Below, one piece after another: positions 48,891-56,409 of a DNA stretch of 64,000 nt. This DNA is from Limnohabitans sp. Rim47 (lineage in GTDB: Bacteria; Pseudomonadota; Gammaproteobacteria; Burkholderiales; Burkholderiaceae_C). A program made the translations under genes and the position numbers. Position 1 is the stretch's first letter. Each line of letters opens with the position of its first letter. Below the pieces are notes generated by a model. The model was given only the letters and a program-made list of their open reading frames with translations, did no database searches and was not told the DNA's origin. The stretch spans positions 63,181-127,180 of the forward strand of contig NZ_FBYA01000001.1 in the NCBI RefSeq assembly GCF_001517545.1, written 5' to 3'.

Positions 48891-49823
48891 TTATTCGCGC
48901 GTGCGGTCAATGCTGAACTGCTGCACTTGTTGGGCAAAGGCCGCATGGGCCTCGGGCGTCATGGCCACCAGCGGTGCACGCACGCGCAACCAGCTGGGGT
49001 CACTGTGCAAGGTGGCCATGACGCTTTTGAGGGCAGGCATCAGCGAATGGGGTTTGAGCAAGTCAAGAATGGTTTGCACGCGCTGTGCATCGTGTGCCGT
49101 GCCGGGGGCGGTAGATTCCAGCACCATGCGGTGCACGATGCGCGGCATGAAGTTGGCCAGTCCGCTGATGGCGCCCGTGCTGCCCAGCGGCCCCATGGTG
49201 GGCAAATCAGGTTCAAAACCCACGTACACCGTGAGCGGCGGCATGAAGGCTTGGGCGAGTGCAACCGAGTGCGTCCGGTCGCAGCTGCTGTCCTTGATAC
49301 CCGCGATGATGCCGGGGTAGCGCTTGAGCAATTCGGCGATCACGCCGTGCGACAGGCTCACGCCGATGACCTGCGGAATGTGATACAGGTACAGACGCCA
49401 GTCTTTTCTGTTGACGCCTTCGATGATCTGCACATAGCCGTTCAGGATGCCTTCGTCGCTGATGCCCTTGAAAAAGAAGGGCGGCAGCACCAGACAGCCG
49501 TGCACGCCCAAATCCACCGCGTGGCGGGTGAGTTCGAGGGTTTCGGTCACGGCAGCGCAGCTGGTGGAGACCATGATGCGTTCGGCGGGAACGCCGTTGG
49601 CAATCAGTTGTTCAACGGCTTGCTTGCGCTCTTGCAACGAGAACGAGGGGCCTTCGCCCGTGGTGCCAAAAATGGTCACACCACCACAGCCTGCGCCAAT
49701 CAGCGACAGCGCGTGTGCGGCCAGTTTGGGGTGATCGATGTTCAGTTGTGCATCGAGTGGCGTGAGCATCGCGGGCCAGATGCCCTGAAAACCATTGCGG
49801 CTGTTGGTGAGCGAGTGTGTCAA
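48891..49823 (-). CDS. DHDPS-family aldolase (2-keto-3-deoxy acid aldolase-like)
   Basis: A 310-residue class I aldolase of the dihydrodipicolinate synthase/N-acetylneuraminate lyase family. It shows FGTTGEGPSFSLQERKQAVE, the Tyr in LYLYHIPQ, and the Schiff-base Lys in IIAGIKDSSCD. Family members in sugar-acid clusters cleave 2-keto-3-deoxy acids to pyruvate and an aldehyde. The start is TTG at 49823: it overlaps the GntR stop, and GGAG sits 5 nt upstream. No closer ATG gives the full N-terminus. It lies in the same minus-strand operon as the TRAP genes. Confidence 0.88.
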   Translation of the reverse strand: MTHSLTNSRNGFQGIWPAMLTPLDAQLNIDHPKLAAHALSLIGAGCGGVTIFGTTGEGPSFSLQERKQAVEQLIANGVPAERIMVSTSCAAVTETLELTRHAVDLGVHGCLVLPPFFFKGISDEGILNGYVQIIEGVNRKDWRLYLYHIPQVIGVSLSHGVIAELLKRYPGIIAGIKDSSCDRTHSVALAQAFMPPLTVYVGFEPDLPTMGPLGSTGAISGLANFMPRIVHRMVLESTAPGTAHDAQRVQTILDLLKPHSLMPALKSVMATLHSDPSWLRVRAPLVAMTPEAHAAFAQQVQQFSIDRTRE

Positions 49824-50572
49824 GAGAACTCCGTGAGGGTGGTGATAGAAGTCACTGATGTGGAAGGCGAGGGGCTGTCCAGACGGGCAGGTGTTGAGAG
49901 CACGCGGCGGTCCTGACCCAGCACCCGCTGGTGGGCACTGTGGATGTGAAAGGCCACATGCTCGGCCACCGCCAAAGGGTCACGCAATTTCAGCGCAGCG
50001 ATCAGGTTCAGGTGCTCCTGCATGGCCGGCAGCAAAACTTCGGCCGACAAGGTCGAGCGCTCCAGATGAATCAATCGCACACGCAGGCTGTTGATGCGGT
50101 AGGTCTGCGAAATCAGGTCGTTGCCCAGTGTGTCGATCATCAGGTCGTGCAAGCCCCAATCCACCGAGGTGGCTTCGGTCAACAGTTCATCGGTAATGGG
50201 TCCTTGCACGGCACGCTGCACGATGCTCAGATGCGCTTGTTCGATGCTGGCCAGATCCGCATCGCTGACGGCCTGCACAAAATGCAGCGCGGCTTCGCGC
50301 TCCAGCATGCTGCGCAACTGGAAGGCGTTGTGGATCAGCTTGAGGTCCACATGCGCAATTTGCAGACCGCGTTGCGGCACGGTGCGCAGCAGCCCTTCGG
50401 CCTCCAGGCGCGGGATCAGCTCGCGTACCGCGCCCAGCGGCATGTCGAGCAATTGCATCAGCTCTCGCTGCGAGACAAACTGGCCCGGCTGCACATTGGC
50501 CTGCAAGATCTGCTGGCGGAAATTTTCATAAGCGCGGGCGCGCAAAGACTGGGGGTTGGGCGAGATGGCCAT
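49820..50572 (-). CDS. GntR-family regulator, FCD subfamily
   Basis: A 250-residue transcription factor. The winged helix is at residues 11-70 (AYENFRQQILQ, SQRELMQLLDMPLGAVRELIPRLEAEGLL), followed by an all-helical FCD effector domain with metal-binding Asp/His residues. It probably senses a sugar acid and controls this regulon, including the divergent genes at 51152. ATG 50572 was chosen because the upstream in-frame codons overlap fucU. A 12-bp palindrome at the fucU start is a candidate site. Confidence 0.9.
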   Translation of the reverse strand: MAISPNPQSLRARAYENFRQQILQANVQPGQFVSQRELMQLLDMPLGAVRELIPRLEAEGLLRTVPQRGLQIAHVDLKLIHNAFQLRSMLEREAALHFVQAVSDADLASIEQAHLSIVQRAVQGPITDELLTEATSVDWGLHDLMIDTLGNDLISQTYRINSLRVRLIHLERSTLSAEVLLPAMQEHLNLIAALKLRDPLAVAEHVAFHIHSAHQRVLGQDRRVLSTPARLDSPSPSTSVTSITTLTEFS

Positions 50573-50576
50573 GGTG

Positions 50577-51017
50577 TCAGTCGGTCGAGACCACGCCCTT
50601 GCGCAGCATGATGTTGGCGTATTTGCGCAAGTCGCCAGTTTGAACCACCAAGCGGGCCGCGCTCGCCTGGTCGTAAAACGCAAAACGCTCCAGGCTGCCC
50701 GGTGCGGCTTCGCCCGCTTCTTGCAGGGCTTGCCTGAATTCGGCCACCGGCGTGGGCACCGCTTGCGCATCGCCGACCACCTGCATGGTCCAGGCGCAGG
50801 GGCTGTCAAAGCTGTCCAGTGGCAACACGCTGAGCACGGCCTGCAGAACCTGCGTGGTGGTCAAACCCGGTAACTGCACCAGCCGCGCGTGGGCTTGCTC
50901 GGCAATGCGGTCGGCCGGAAAGTTGGCATCGACCAGCACCACGTCGTCGCCATGGCCCAGTTTGGCCAGGCCATACAGCAGCTCTGGGGTCAGGAGGGGT
51001 GAGATGTTTTTTAGCAT
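50577..51017 (-). CDS. fucU: L-fucose mutarotase/RbsD family protein (FucU-like)
   Basis: A 146-residue sugar mutarotase of the RbsD/FucU family, which interconverts anomers of fucose or ribose. It starts with MLKNISPLLTPELLYGLAKLGHGDDVVLVDANFP, where the His and Asp are catalytic, and ends with RKYANIMLRKGV. The family member is closer to FucU by eye. First gene of the minus-strand sugar operon, with the GntR gene starting 4 bp after its stop. A 12-bp palindrome lies 7 bp upstream of the start codon. Confidence 0.85.
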   Translation of the reverse strand: MLKNISPLLTPELLYGLAKLGHGDDVVLVDANFPADRIAEQAHARLVQLPGLTTTQVLQAVLSVLPLDSFDSPCAWTMQVVGDAQAVPTPVAEFRQALQEAGEAAPGSLERFAFYDQASAARLVVQTGDLRKYANIMLRKGVVSTD

Positions 51018-51023
51018 GACTGA

Positions 51024-51035
51024 CTAACATGTTAG
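51024..51035. promoter_or_regulatory. Candidate GntR-family operator (12-bp palindrome)
   Basis: CTAACATGTTAG is a perfect 12-bp palindrome in the gap between the divergent fucU operon and the aldo/keto reductase gene. FCD-type regulators bind short palindromes of this size. No ribosome-binding site is evident for fucU here, so the operator may overlap the transcript start. Confidence 0.55.
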
Positions 51036-51151
51036 CGATGATTGAAAAGAACGGCCCCCGTGATTACCCGTGTTTTGGCGTTTTGCCCACAGCACTGGTC
51101 AGCGGGTTCTTTGCCCTCTACGATGGCCGCCATGTCCCGTGATCACCCTTT

Positions 51152-52171
51152 ATGAAAACACCTGCTTTTTTGCCTTGCACCGACGGCGCCCGCCTGGGAT
51201 TGGGCGGCGCGCCGCTGGGCAATCTTTTTGAAGCCATGGACGATGCGCAAGCACGGGCCGTGGTCGATGCCGCTTGGGCCGACGGCTGCCGCAGCTTTGA
51301 CACCGCACCGCATTACGGTCACGGCCTGTCGGAGCGGCGTCTGGGCGATGCTTTGCGCGGCCATCCCCGCAACACCTGGCGGCTGTCCAGCAAAGTGGGG
51401 CGTTTGCTCATGCCGCAGGCCCAGGTGCCACGCGAGCAACACAGCTATGTGAACACCTTGCCCTTTATTCAGCATTGGGATTTTTCGGCCAGCGGCGTGC
51501 GCCGCAGTGTCGAGGACAGCCTTCAGCGCCTGGGTCTGGCCCAGCTTGATGCGGTCTATATCCATGACATCGATGCCGCCACGCATGGCCCCGGCGCTGC
51601 CGGTGTGCTGCGCCAGGTGTTGGACGAGGCCTTGCCCGAACTGGCCGGGCTCAAACAAACAGGTTTGATCAGCCACATCGGCTTGGGTGTGAATGACCAC
51701 CAAATCGTCGAGCAGGTGCTGCGCCACGCCGATCTGGATGTGCTCATGCTCGCGGGCCGCTACACCTTGCTCGACCAAGCGGCCTTGCCTACGCTCATGT
51801 CGCAATTGGTCAAACGGCAAGTGGCGCTGGCGCTGGGCGGGGTGTTCAACTCCGGCATCCTGGCCACGCGCGTGTCGGCGGATCGGCCCATGACCTTCAA
51901 CTATGCCCCCGCCACACAAGCCTGGGTCGACAAGGCTTTGAGCATGCAGGCCGTGTGCGACCAGCATGGTGTGAGTTTGCCCGCTGCCGCCTTGCAATTC
52001 GCCCTGGCGCACCCGGCCACGCAGATCGTCATGCTGGGTGTGCGCAGTGCCGTTCAGTGGCAAGCGGCCCGGCAAGCCGGTCGTGAAGTGATTCCGTCCG
52101 ATTTTTGGCAGCAATTGCGCCACGAAGACTTGATTCCCGCCGAGGCGCCTATCCCGGTAGAGGCGGCATGA
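51152..52171 (+). CDS. Aldo/keto reductase, sugar-1-dehydrogenase-like
   Basis: A 339-residue (alpha/beta)8 NAD(P)-dependent oxidoreductase. The catalytic tetrad is visible: Asp and Tyr in FDTAPHYGHGLSERRLG (Asp50, Tyr55), Lys in SSKVGRLL, and His in YIHDID. Length and the DLDVLMLAGRYTLLDQ segment resemble D-threo-aldose/L-fucose 1-dehydrogenases of this family. It would oxidise the sugar made available by the mutarotase to a lactone. It is translationally coupled (ATGA) to the lactonase-like gene and divergent from fucU. Confidence 0.87.
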   Translation: MKTPAFLPCTDGARLGLGGAPLGNLFEAMDDAQARAVVDAAWADGCRSFDTAPHYGHGLSERRLGDALRGHPRNTWRLSSKVGRLLMPQAQVPREQHSYVNTLPFIQHWDFSASGVRRSVEDSLQRLGLAQLDAVYIHDIDAATHGPGAAGVLRQVLDEALPELAGLKQTGLISHIGLGVNDHQIVEQVLRHADLDVLMLAGRYTLLDQAALPTLMSQLVKRQVALALGGVFNSGILATRVSADRPMTFNYAPATQAWVDKALSMQAVCDQHGVSLPAAALQFALAHPATQIVMLGVRSAVQWQAARQAGREVIPSDFWQQLRHEDLIPAEAPIPVEAA

Positions 52172-53004
52172 TTGACGCGCACTTTCACTGCTGGCAATTG
52201 GCGCGGGCCGACTACGGCTGGCTCACGCCCGATCTGGCACCGATTTACCGCGATGTGGCGGTGGCCGACTGGCGGCAACAAGCCGATGCTTGGGGCGTGG
52301 GCGGCGGCATCGTGGTGCAAGCCGCACCCACAGCACAAGAAACGCAGTTTTTGTTGCAACAAGCACAGGCCAACCCGTCGGTGCTCGGCGTGGTCGGCTG
52401 GATCGACATGCTGGCCCCGGACGCGGCACAGCAGGTCGCGTATTGCGCTGAGCAGCCCCTGCTCAAGGGCCTGCGCCCCATGTTGCAAGACCTGAGCGAT
52501 CCCGACTGGATCCTGCAACCTGCCATCCAACCCGTGTTGTCGGCCATGGCGCGCTGCGGTCTGGTGTTCGACGCCTTGATCCAAACTGTTCACATCCCGC
52601 GCATCTTGGCGCTCACCCAGGCCCACCCGGATTTGACCGTGGTGGTCGACCATGGTGCCAAGCCCGTGATCGATACAGCGGCAATGGATGACTGGGCTCT
52701 GGCGATGACGCAGCTGGCACGCGAGACAGATACGGCCAAGGTGGTTTGCAAAATGTCGGGCTTGTGGACCGAAGCCCCGGCGGGGCAGCCGGTGGAGGTG
52801 GTGCGCCCCTGGTGCGAAGCGCTGCTGACGATCTGGGGGCCGCAGCGACTGCTTTGGGGCAGCGACTGGCCTGTGCTGGAGCTGGCTGGCAGCTACGCCA
52901 CCTGGCGGGCGCTGTCATTGAGTGTCTTGGCCCACTTGCCTGAACAAGAAAAAACCGCTGTTTTAGGTGGCAACGCGCGCCGCATTTACCGACTTAAAGG
53001 GTGA
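52168..53004 (+). CDS. Amidohydrolase-family lactonase (COG3618-like)
   Basis: A 278-residue metal-dependent hydrolase. The N-terminal metal site is MIDAHFHCW, and later blocks are VVVDHGAKP, VCKMSGLWTEA and LLWGSDWPVLEL, in which the final Asp is catalytic. COG3618 members hydrolyse L-fucono-, L-rhamnono- or similar lactones. Together with the upstream dehydrogenase this gives sugar to lactone to aldonate. ATG 52168 was chosen by overlap with the preceding stop. A terminator follows. Confidence 0.87.
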   Translation: MIDAHFHCWQLARADYGWLTPDLAPIYRDVAVADWRQQADAWGVGGGIVVQAAPTAQETQFLLQQAQANPSVLGVVGWIDMLAPDAAQQVAYCAEQPLLKGLRPMLQDLSDPDWILQPAIQPVLSAMARCGLVFDALIQTVHIPRILALTQAHPDLTVVVDHGAKPVIDTAAMDDWALAMTQLARETDTAKVVCKMSGLWTEAPAGQPVEVVRPWCEALLTIWGPQRLLWGSDWPVLELAGSYATWRALSLSVLAHLPEQEKTAVLGGNARRIYRLKG

Positions 53005-53022
53005 CGTTTTTATCTTGGAGTC

Positions 53023-53044
53023 GGGCTGTTAACAGCCCTGTTTT
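53023..53044 (+). terminator. Intrinsic terminator after the lactonase gene
   Basis: GGGCTG-TTAA-CAGCCC (53023-53038) is a perfect 6-bp stem with a 4-nt loop followed by TGTTTT. It lies 19 bp after the amidohydrolase stop and before the converging small gene. Confidence 0.8.
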
Positions 53045-53055
53045 GTCCGTGCCCT

Positions 53056-53415
53056 TTAACGCACCGGATAAACCAATTGCCAGCCTTCAGGGCAATAAGG
53101 CGTGTTCGGATAAAACTGCCCGACAGAGCTGCAAAAGTAACTCCCGCCTGCGGGTTGAGGTGGCGGAATGTATGTGACGGGCGGCGTCACGTAAGTCACC
53201 TGCGGGGCTGGTGCGTAGCTGGGCTGGCTGGCAGCAACGCTGATGGCCGCGCCTGCAATGCCCAAAACGATCAGTGGGCCAAGCCAGTCAGACGAACGCT
53301 GTTGGTAAACGATGGAAGGGCGCTGCTGATGACCATGGGGGCCACCAGCCAGTGCCTGCGTGCTCAAGGCCCCCACTGAAAGCGCCACCACCAAAGTGCT
53401 GATCATTTTTTTCAT
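53056..53415 (-). CDS. Small secreted protein, Pro/Tyr-rich
   Basis: I do not recognise this 119-residue exported protein. The signal peptide is MKKMISTLVVALSVGALSTQALA. A Gly/His-rich stretch, a short hydrophobic segment (SDWLGPLIVLGIAGAAISVA) and a Pro/Tyr-rich linker follow. It ends with a Cys-containing motif, YFCSSVGQFYPNTPYCPEGWQ, which is common in small envelope proteins of proteobacteria. The ATG at 53415 has a GAGG ribosome-binding site; the seven codons before it lack one. Confidence 0.7.
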   Translation of the reverse strand: MKKMISTLVVALSVGALSTQALAGGPHGHQQRPSIVYQQRSSDWLGPLIVLGIAGAAISVAASQPSYAPAPQVTYVTPPVTYIPPPQPAGGSYFCSSVGQFYPNTPYCPEGWQLVYPVR

Positions 53416-53520
53416 CAAAAGCCTCATAACGAACAAAGTCCACCTTTAACGCCGTCTTGCCGTCCAAGTTGACAATTCATCGGCCACGCGACGCGCAGGT
53501 GTAACCGGCTGTGAGGGGCG

Positions 53521-55053
53521 TCATTGCTCTTTGAGCACCCGCCTGTATTGCACCGCTTCGGCCACATGCATGGCCTCAATGGTGTCGCTGCCGGCCAAGT
53601 CGGCGATGGTGCGGGCGACCTTCAGGCTGCGGTGCACACTGCGGCCGCTCCAGCCCAGTTTGGCCGCCGCTTTTTGCAGCAAGGCCGTGGCGCTGGCGTC
53701 CAATCGGGCGTGGGCGTCAATGGCTTGGCCTTGCAAGTCGGCGTTGGCACAGCCTTGGCGAGCCAGGGCTCGTTCACGGGCGACCCAGCTGCGGGCCGCC
53801 ATGGTTTCGGTGCTTTCACCGGGTGGGGCATTCAGCAAGTCTTGTGCGGGCAGGCTGGGCACTTCGATGTGCAAGTCAATCCTGTCAAGCAATGGGCCGC
53901 TGAGCTTGCCCTGGTATCGACTGACCTGATCGGGCGAACAACGGCAGCTGCGCGTGGCACTGCCCAAATAACCGCAAGGACAGGGGTTCATGGCCGCGAT
54001 CAGTTGAAACCGCGCCGGAAACTCGGCCCGCCTTGCTGCCCGGGCGATGGTGATGGTGCCTGTTTCCAGTGGCTCGCGAAGGGCCTCCAATGCGGCTCTT
54101 GGGAATTCCGGAAGCTCGTCCAAAAAAAGCACGCCGTGGTGTGCCAACGAGATTTCACCCGGACGAGGCGGAGAGCCGCCGCCCACCAGCGCCACTGCGC
54201 TTGCCGAGTGGTGCGGCTGGCTCGTGGGGCGTTGCGCCCAGCGAGCAAGGTCAAAGCGCCCGGCCAAGCTGGCGATGGCGGCCGATTCCAATGCGGCTTC
54301 AATGCCCATGGGCGGCAGCAAACCCGCAAAACGTTGGGCCAGCATCGACTTGCCCGAACCCGGAGGGCCGACCATCAAGAGCGAATGCCCGCCAGCGGCC
54401 GCGATCTCGAGCACCCGTTTCACGCCCGCTTGGCCTTTGACATCGGCCAGATTGGCATAAAGCGGTGGCGAAGACGGTGTGCTGGGGGCCATGCGCGCCC
54501 AGCCGTCACTGGGTTCGGGCGGGGGCTCGTTCGACGGGGGCAAGAACTGTTGCACCACATCCAACAGATGCCGCGCCCGGAAAACTTCGGCATCGGGCAC
54601 CAACGCCGCTTCTTCGGCGCTGCCCGGCGGCAACACCAAGCGGGTGCGCACCTGCTGCTGGCGCAGCACCAGGCTCATGGCCAGTGCACCGCGTATGGGC
54701 CGCAGCTCGCCCGACAAAGACAACTCACCAGCAAACTCGTAGTCAGCGAGTTTGCTGGCGTCTATTTGTCCACTGGCCGCCAAGATGCCCAATGCGATGG
54801 GCAAATCCAAGCGGCCTGAGTCTTTGGGCAAGTCGGCCGGGGCCAGGTTAACAGTGATGCGTTTGTTGTGGGGAAAGTCCAGGCCGCTGTTTTGCAAGGC
54901 GGAACGCACCCGTTCGCGCGCCTCCTTGACCTCGACATCGGCCAGCCCCACCAAGGTGAAGCTGGGCAGGCCATTGGCCAGATGCACCTCAACGGTGACC
55001 GGCGGCGCCTGCAAACCCATCAAGGCGCGACTGCGCACCAAACTGAGACTCAT
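53521..55053 (-). CDS. comM: YifB/ComM-family AAA+ ATPase (Mg chelatase-like)
   Basis: A 510-residue protein of the ComM family; ComM is a hexameric helicase that promotes branch migration during natural transformation. It begins with the Lon-like MSLSLVRSRALMGLQAPPVTVEVHLANGLPSFTLVGL and has Walker A (VGPPGSGKSML), Walker B (GVLFLDELPEF) and the C-terminal Mg-chelatase domain with SRYQGKLSGPLLDRIDLHIEVP. Full length for the family. The start at ATG 55053 follows AGGA(GG). The NtrC-like site of the porin operon is only 11 bp upstream of this start. Confidence 0.93.
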   Translation of the reverse strand: MSLSLVRSRALMGLQAPPVTVEVHLANGLPSFTLVGLADVEVKEARERVRSALQNSGLDFPHNKRITVNLAPADLPKDSGRLDLPIALGILAASGQIDASKLADYEFAGELSLSGELRPIRGALAMSLVLRQQQVRTRLVLPPGSAEEAALVPDAEVFRARHLLDVVQQFLPPSNEPPPEPSDGWARMAPSTPSSPPLYANLADVKGQAGVKRVLEIAAAGGHSLLMVGPPGSGKSMLAQRFAGLLPPMGIEAALESAAIASLAGRFDLARWAQRPTSQPHHSASAVALVGGGSPPRPGEISLAHHGVLFLDELPEFPRAALEALREPLETGTITIARAARRAEFPARFQLIAAMNPCPCGYLGSATRSCRCSPDQVSRYQGKLSGPLLDRIDLHIEVPSLPAQDLLNAPPGESTETMAARSWVARERALARQGCANADLQGQAIDAHARLDASATALLQKAAAKLGWSGRSVHRSLKVARTIADLAGSDTIEAMHVAEAVQYRRVLKEQ

Positions 55054-55063
55054 ATTTCCTCCG

Positions 55064-55080
55064 TGCCCCATGCTGGTGCA
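55064..55080. promoter_or_regulatory. NtrC-like enhancer site
   Basis: TGCCCCA-TGC-TGGTGCA matches the NtrC consensus TGCACCA-N3-TGGTGCA at 13 of 14 positions. It lies 116 bp upstream of the -24 element of the sigma-54 promoter, a typical enhancer distance, and close to the comM start on the other strand. Confidence 0.75.
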
Positions 55081-55195
55081 TGGTGGATGTTCTTGCACGC
55101 CGACTCGACATACAGAACTTGTTTGAATGCCATTCAACCATGCACAGAGTCATAAAGCACTGGTAAATGCCCGCAAAAACCGTATGAATGGCTTG

Positions 55196-55213
55196 TTGGC
55201 ACGCTCTCTGCTT
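55196..55213 (+). promoter_or_regulatory. Sigma-54 (-24/-12) promoter of the porin-glnK-amtB operon
   Basis: TTGGCACG-CTCT-CTGCTT, with GG at 55198-55199 and GC at 55210-55211 separated by exactly 10 bp, fits the RpoN consensus. It is 39 bp upstream of the porin start and upstream of a nitrogen operon, so nitrogen-limitation control by NtrC is very likely. Confidence 0.88.
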
Positions 55214-55251
55214 AAGTGGCTTGTCCATTCTTCACTTTATTGGAGTTACTC

Positions 55252-56019
55252 ATGAAAAAAATCCTCGTTCCTTCCCTGATCGCCTTGGCTTTGGGTTCCT
55301 TGAGCGGTTTGGCACAAGCTCAAGCAGCAGCGCCTGAGAGCAGCTTGTCTTTCAACGTGGGGGCTGTCAGCGATTACCGTTACCGCGGCATTTCCCAGTC
55401 GCGCCTGAAACCCGCTTTGCAAGGTGGCGTGGATTACGCAGACAAGAACGGTTTTTATGTGGGTGCTTGGGGCTCTTCGATCAAGTTCATCAAGGACACA
55501 GGTACGACCAACGCTGTTACTGGCGTCAAGGGCAGCACCGAATTGGACCTTTACGCAGGTTTCAAAGGTGCCGTTGGCGATGTGGCTTATGACTTGGGTG
55601 CTTTGCGCTACCAGTACCTTGGCAACAACCTTCAAACTGTTCCCGGCTTTGCCAATGCCAACACCACTGAAATATATGGTGCAGCGACTATCGGTCTGGT
55701 GACTGCCAAATATTCCCATTCTTTGACCAATGTGTTTGGAACCCCCAACAGCAAAAACAGCTACTACCTTGACCTGAGTGCTGCATTTGATCTGGGCAAT
55801 GGATTTACTTTGGTGCCGCATTTGGGCCACCAGATGGTCAAAAACACAGATGCAGGCACTTATACAGATTACGCACTGACACTCAACAAAGATTTGGGTA
55901 ATGGCCTGTCTGCTTCAGCTGCAGTCGTTGGCACAGACGCTGACAAAGTGTTCTACACCTTGAAAGACAAGTTCAACGGCAAGTCCGGCGTGACAGCTGG
56001 CCTGAAATACGCCTTCTGA
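55252..56019 (+). CDS. TorF-family putative porin
   Basis: A 255-residue outer-membrane beta-barrel. The signal peptide ends at LAQAQA (residues 1 to about 24), and the barrel begins SLSFNVGAVSDYRYRGISQSRLKPALQGGVDYADKNG, a family hallmark, and ends in KYAF with a C-terminal Phe. In Burkholderiales this gene often precedes glnK and amtB; it may admit ammonium or small nitrogen compounds, but specificity is not shown. The ATG at 55252 has TGGAG upstream. Expression should be nitrogen-regulated through the sigma-54 promoter. Confidence 0.85.
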   Translation: MKKILVPSLIALALGSLSGLAQAQAAAPESSLSFNVGAVSDYRYRGISQSRLKPALQGGVDYADKNGFYVGAWGSSIKFIKDTGTTNAVTGVKGSTELDLYAGFKGAVGDVAYDLGALRYQYLGNNLQTVPGFANANTTEIYGAATIGLVTAKYSHSLTNVFGTPNSKNSYYLDLSAAFDLGNGFTLVPHLGHQMVKNTDAGTYTDYALTLNKDLGNGLSASAAVVGTDADKVFYTLKDKFNGKSGVTAGLKYAF

Positions 56020-56047
56020 TTCCCACACAACAACACAAGGAGCCATC

Positions 56048-56386
56048 ATGAAACTGGTGACCGCGATCATCAAACCCTTCAAGCTGGACGAAGTGCGTGA
56101 AGCACTTTCGGGCATCGGCGTTCAGGGCATTACCGTGACCGAAGTCAAAGGCTTTGGTCGTCAAAAGGGCCACACCGAGCTGTACCGTGGCGCTGAATAC
56201 GTGGTCGATTTTTTGCCCAAGGTGAAGATCGAAGCGGCCGTGTCTGACGACCTGGTCGAGCGCGTGATCGAAGCCATTGAATCCGGTGCCCGCACCGGCA
56301 AGATCGGCGACGGCAAGATCTTTGTGTACGACCTCGAACAAGTGGTTCGCATCCGCACCGGTGAAACCGGCGGCGAAGCCCTTTGA
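56048..56386 (+). CDS. glnK: Nitrogen regulatory protein P-II
   Basis: A 112-residue PII signalling protein. Tyr51, the uridylylation site, lies in the T-loop sequence TELYRGAEY, and the C-terminal signature is GKIGDGKIFVYDLEQVVRIRTGE. It binds ATP, ADP and 2-oxoglutarate and blocks AmtB when nitrogen is sufficient. Linked to amtB 23 bp downstream, it is most likely GlnK. Confidence 0.96.
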   Translation: MKLVTAIIKPFKLDEVREALSGIGVQGITVTEVKGFGRQKGHTELYRGAEYVVDFLPKVKIEAAVSDDLVERVIEAIESGARTGKIGDGKIFVYDLEQVVRIRTGETGGEAL

Positions 56387-56409
56387 CAGACAAGAAAGAG
56401 AGTCAAAAA

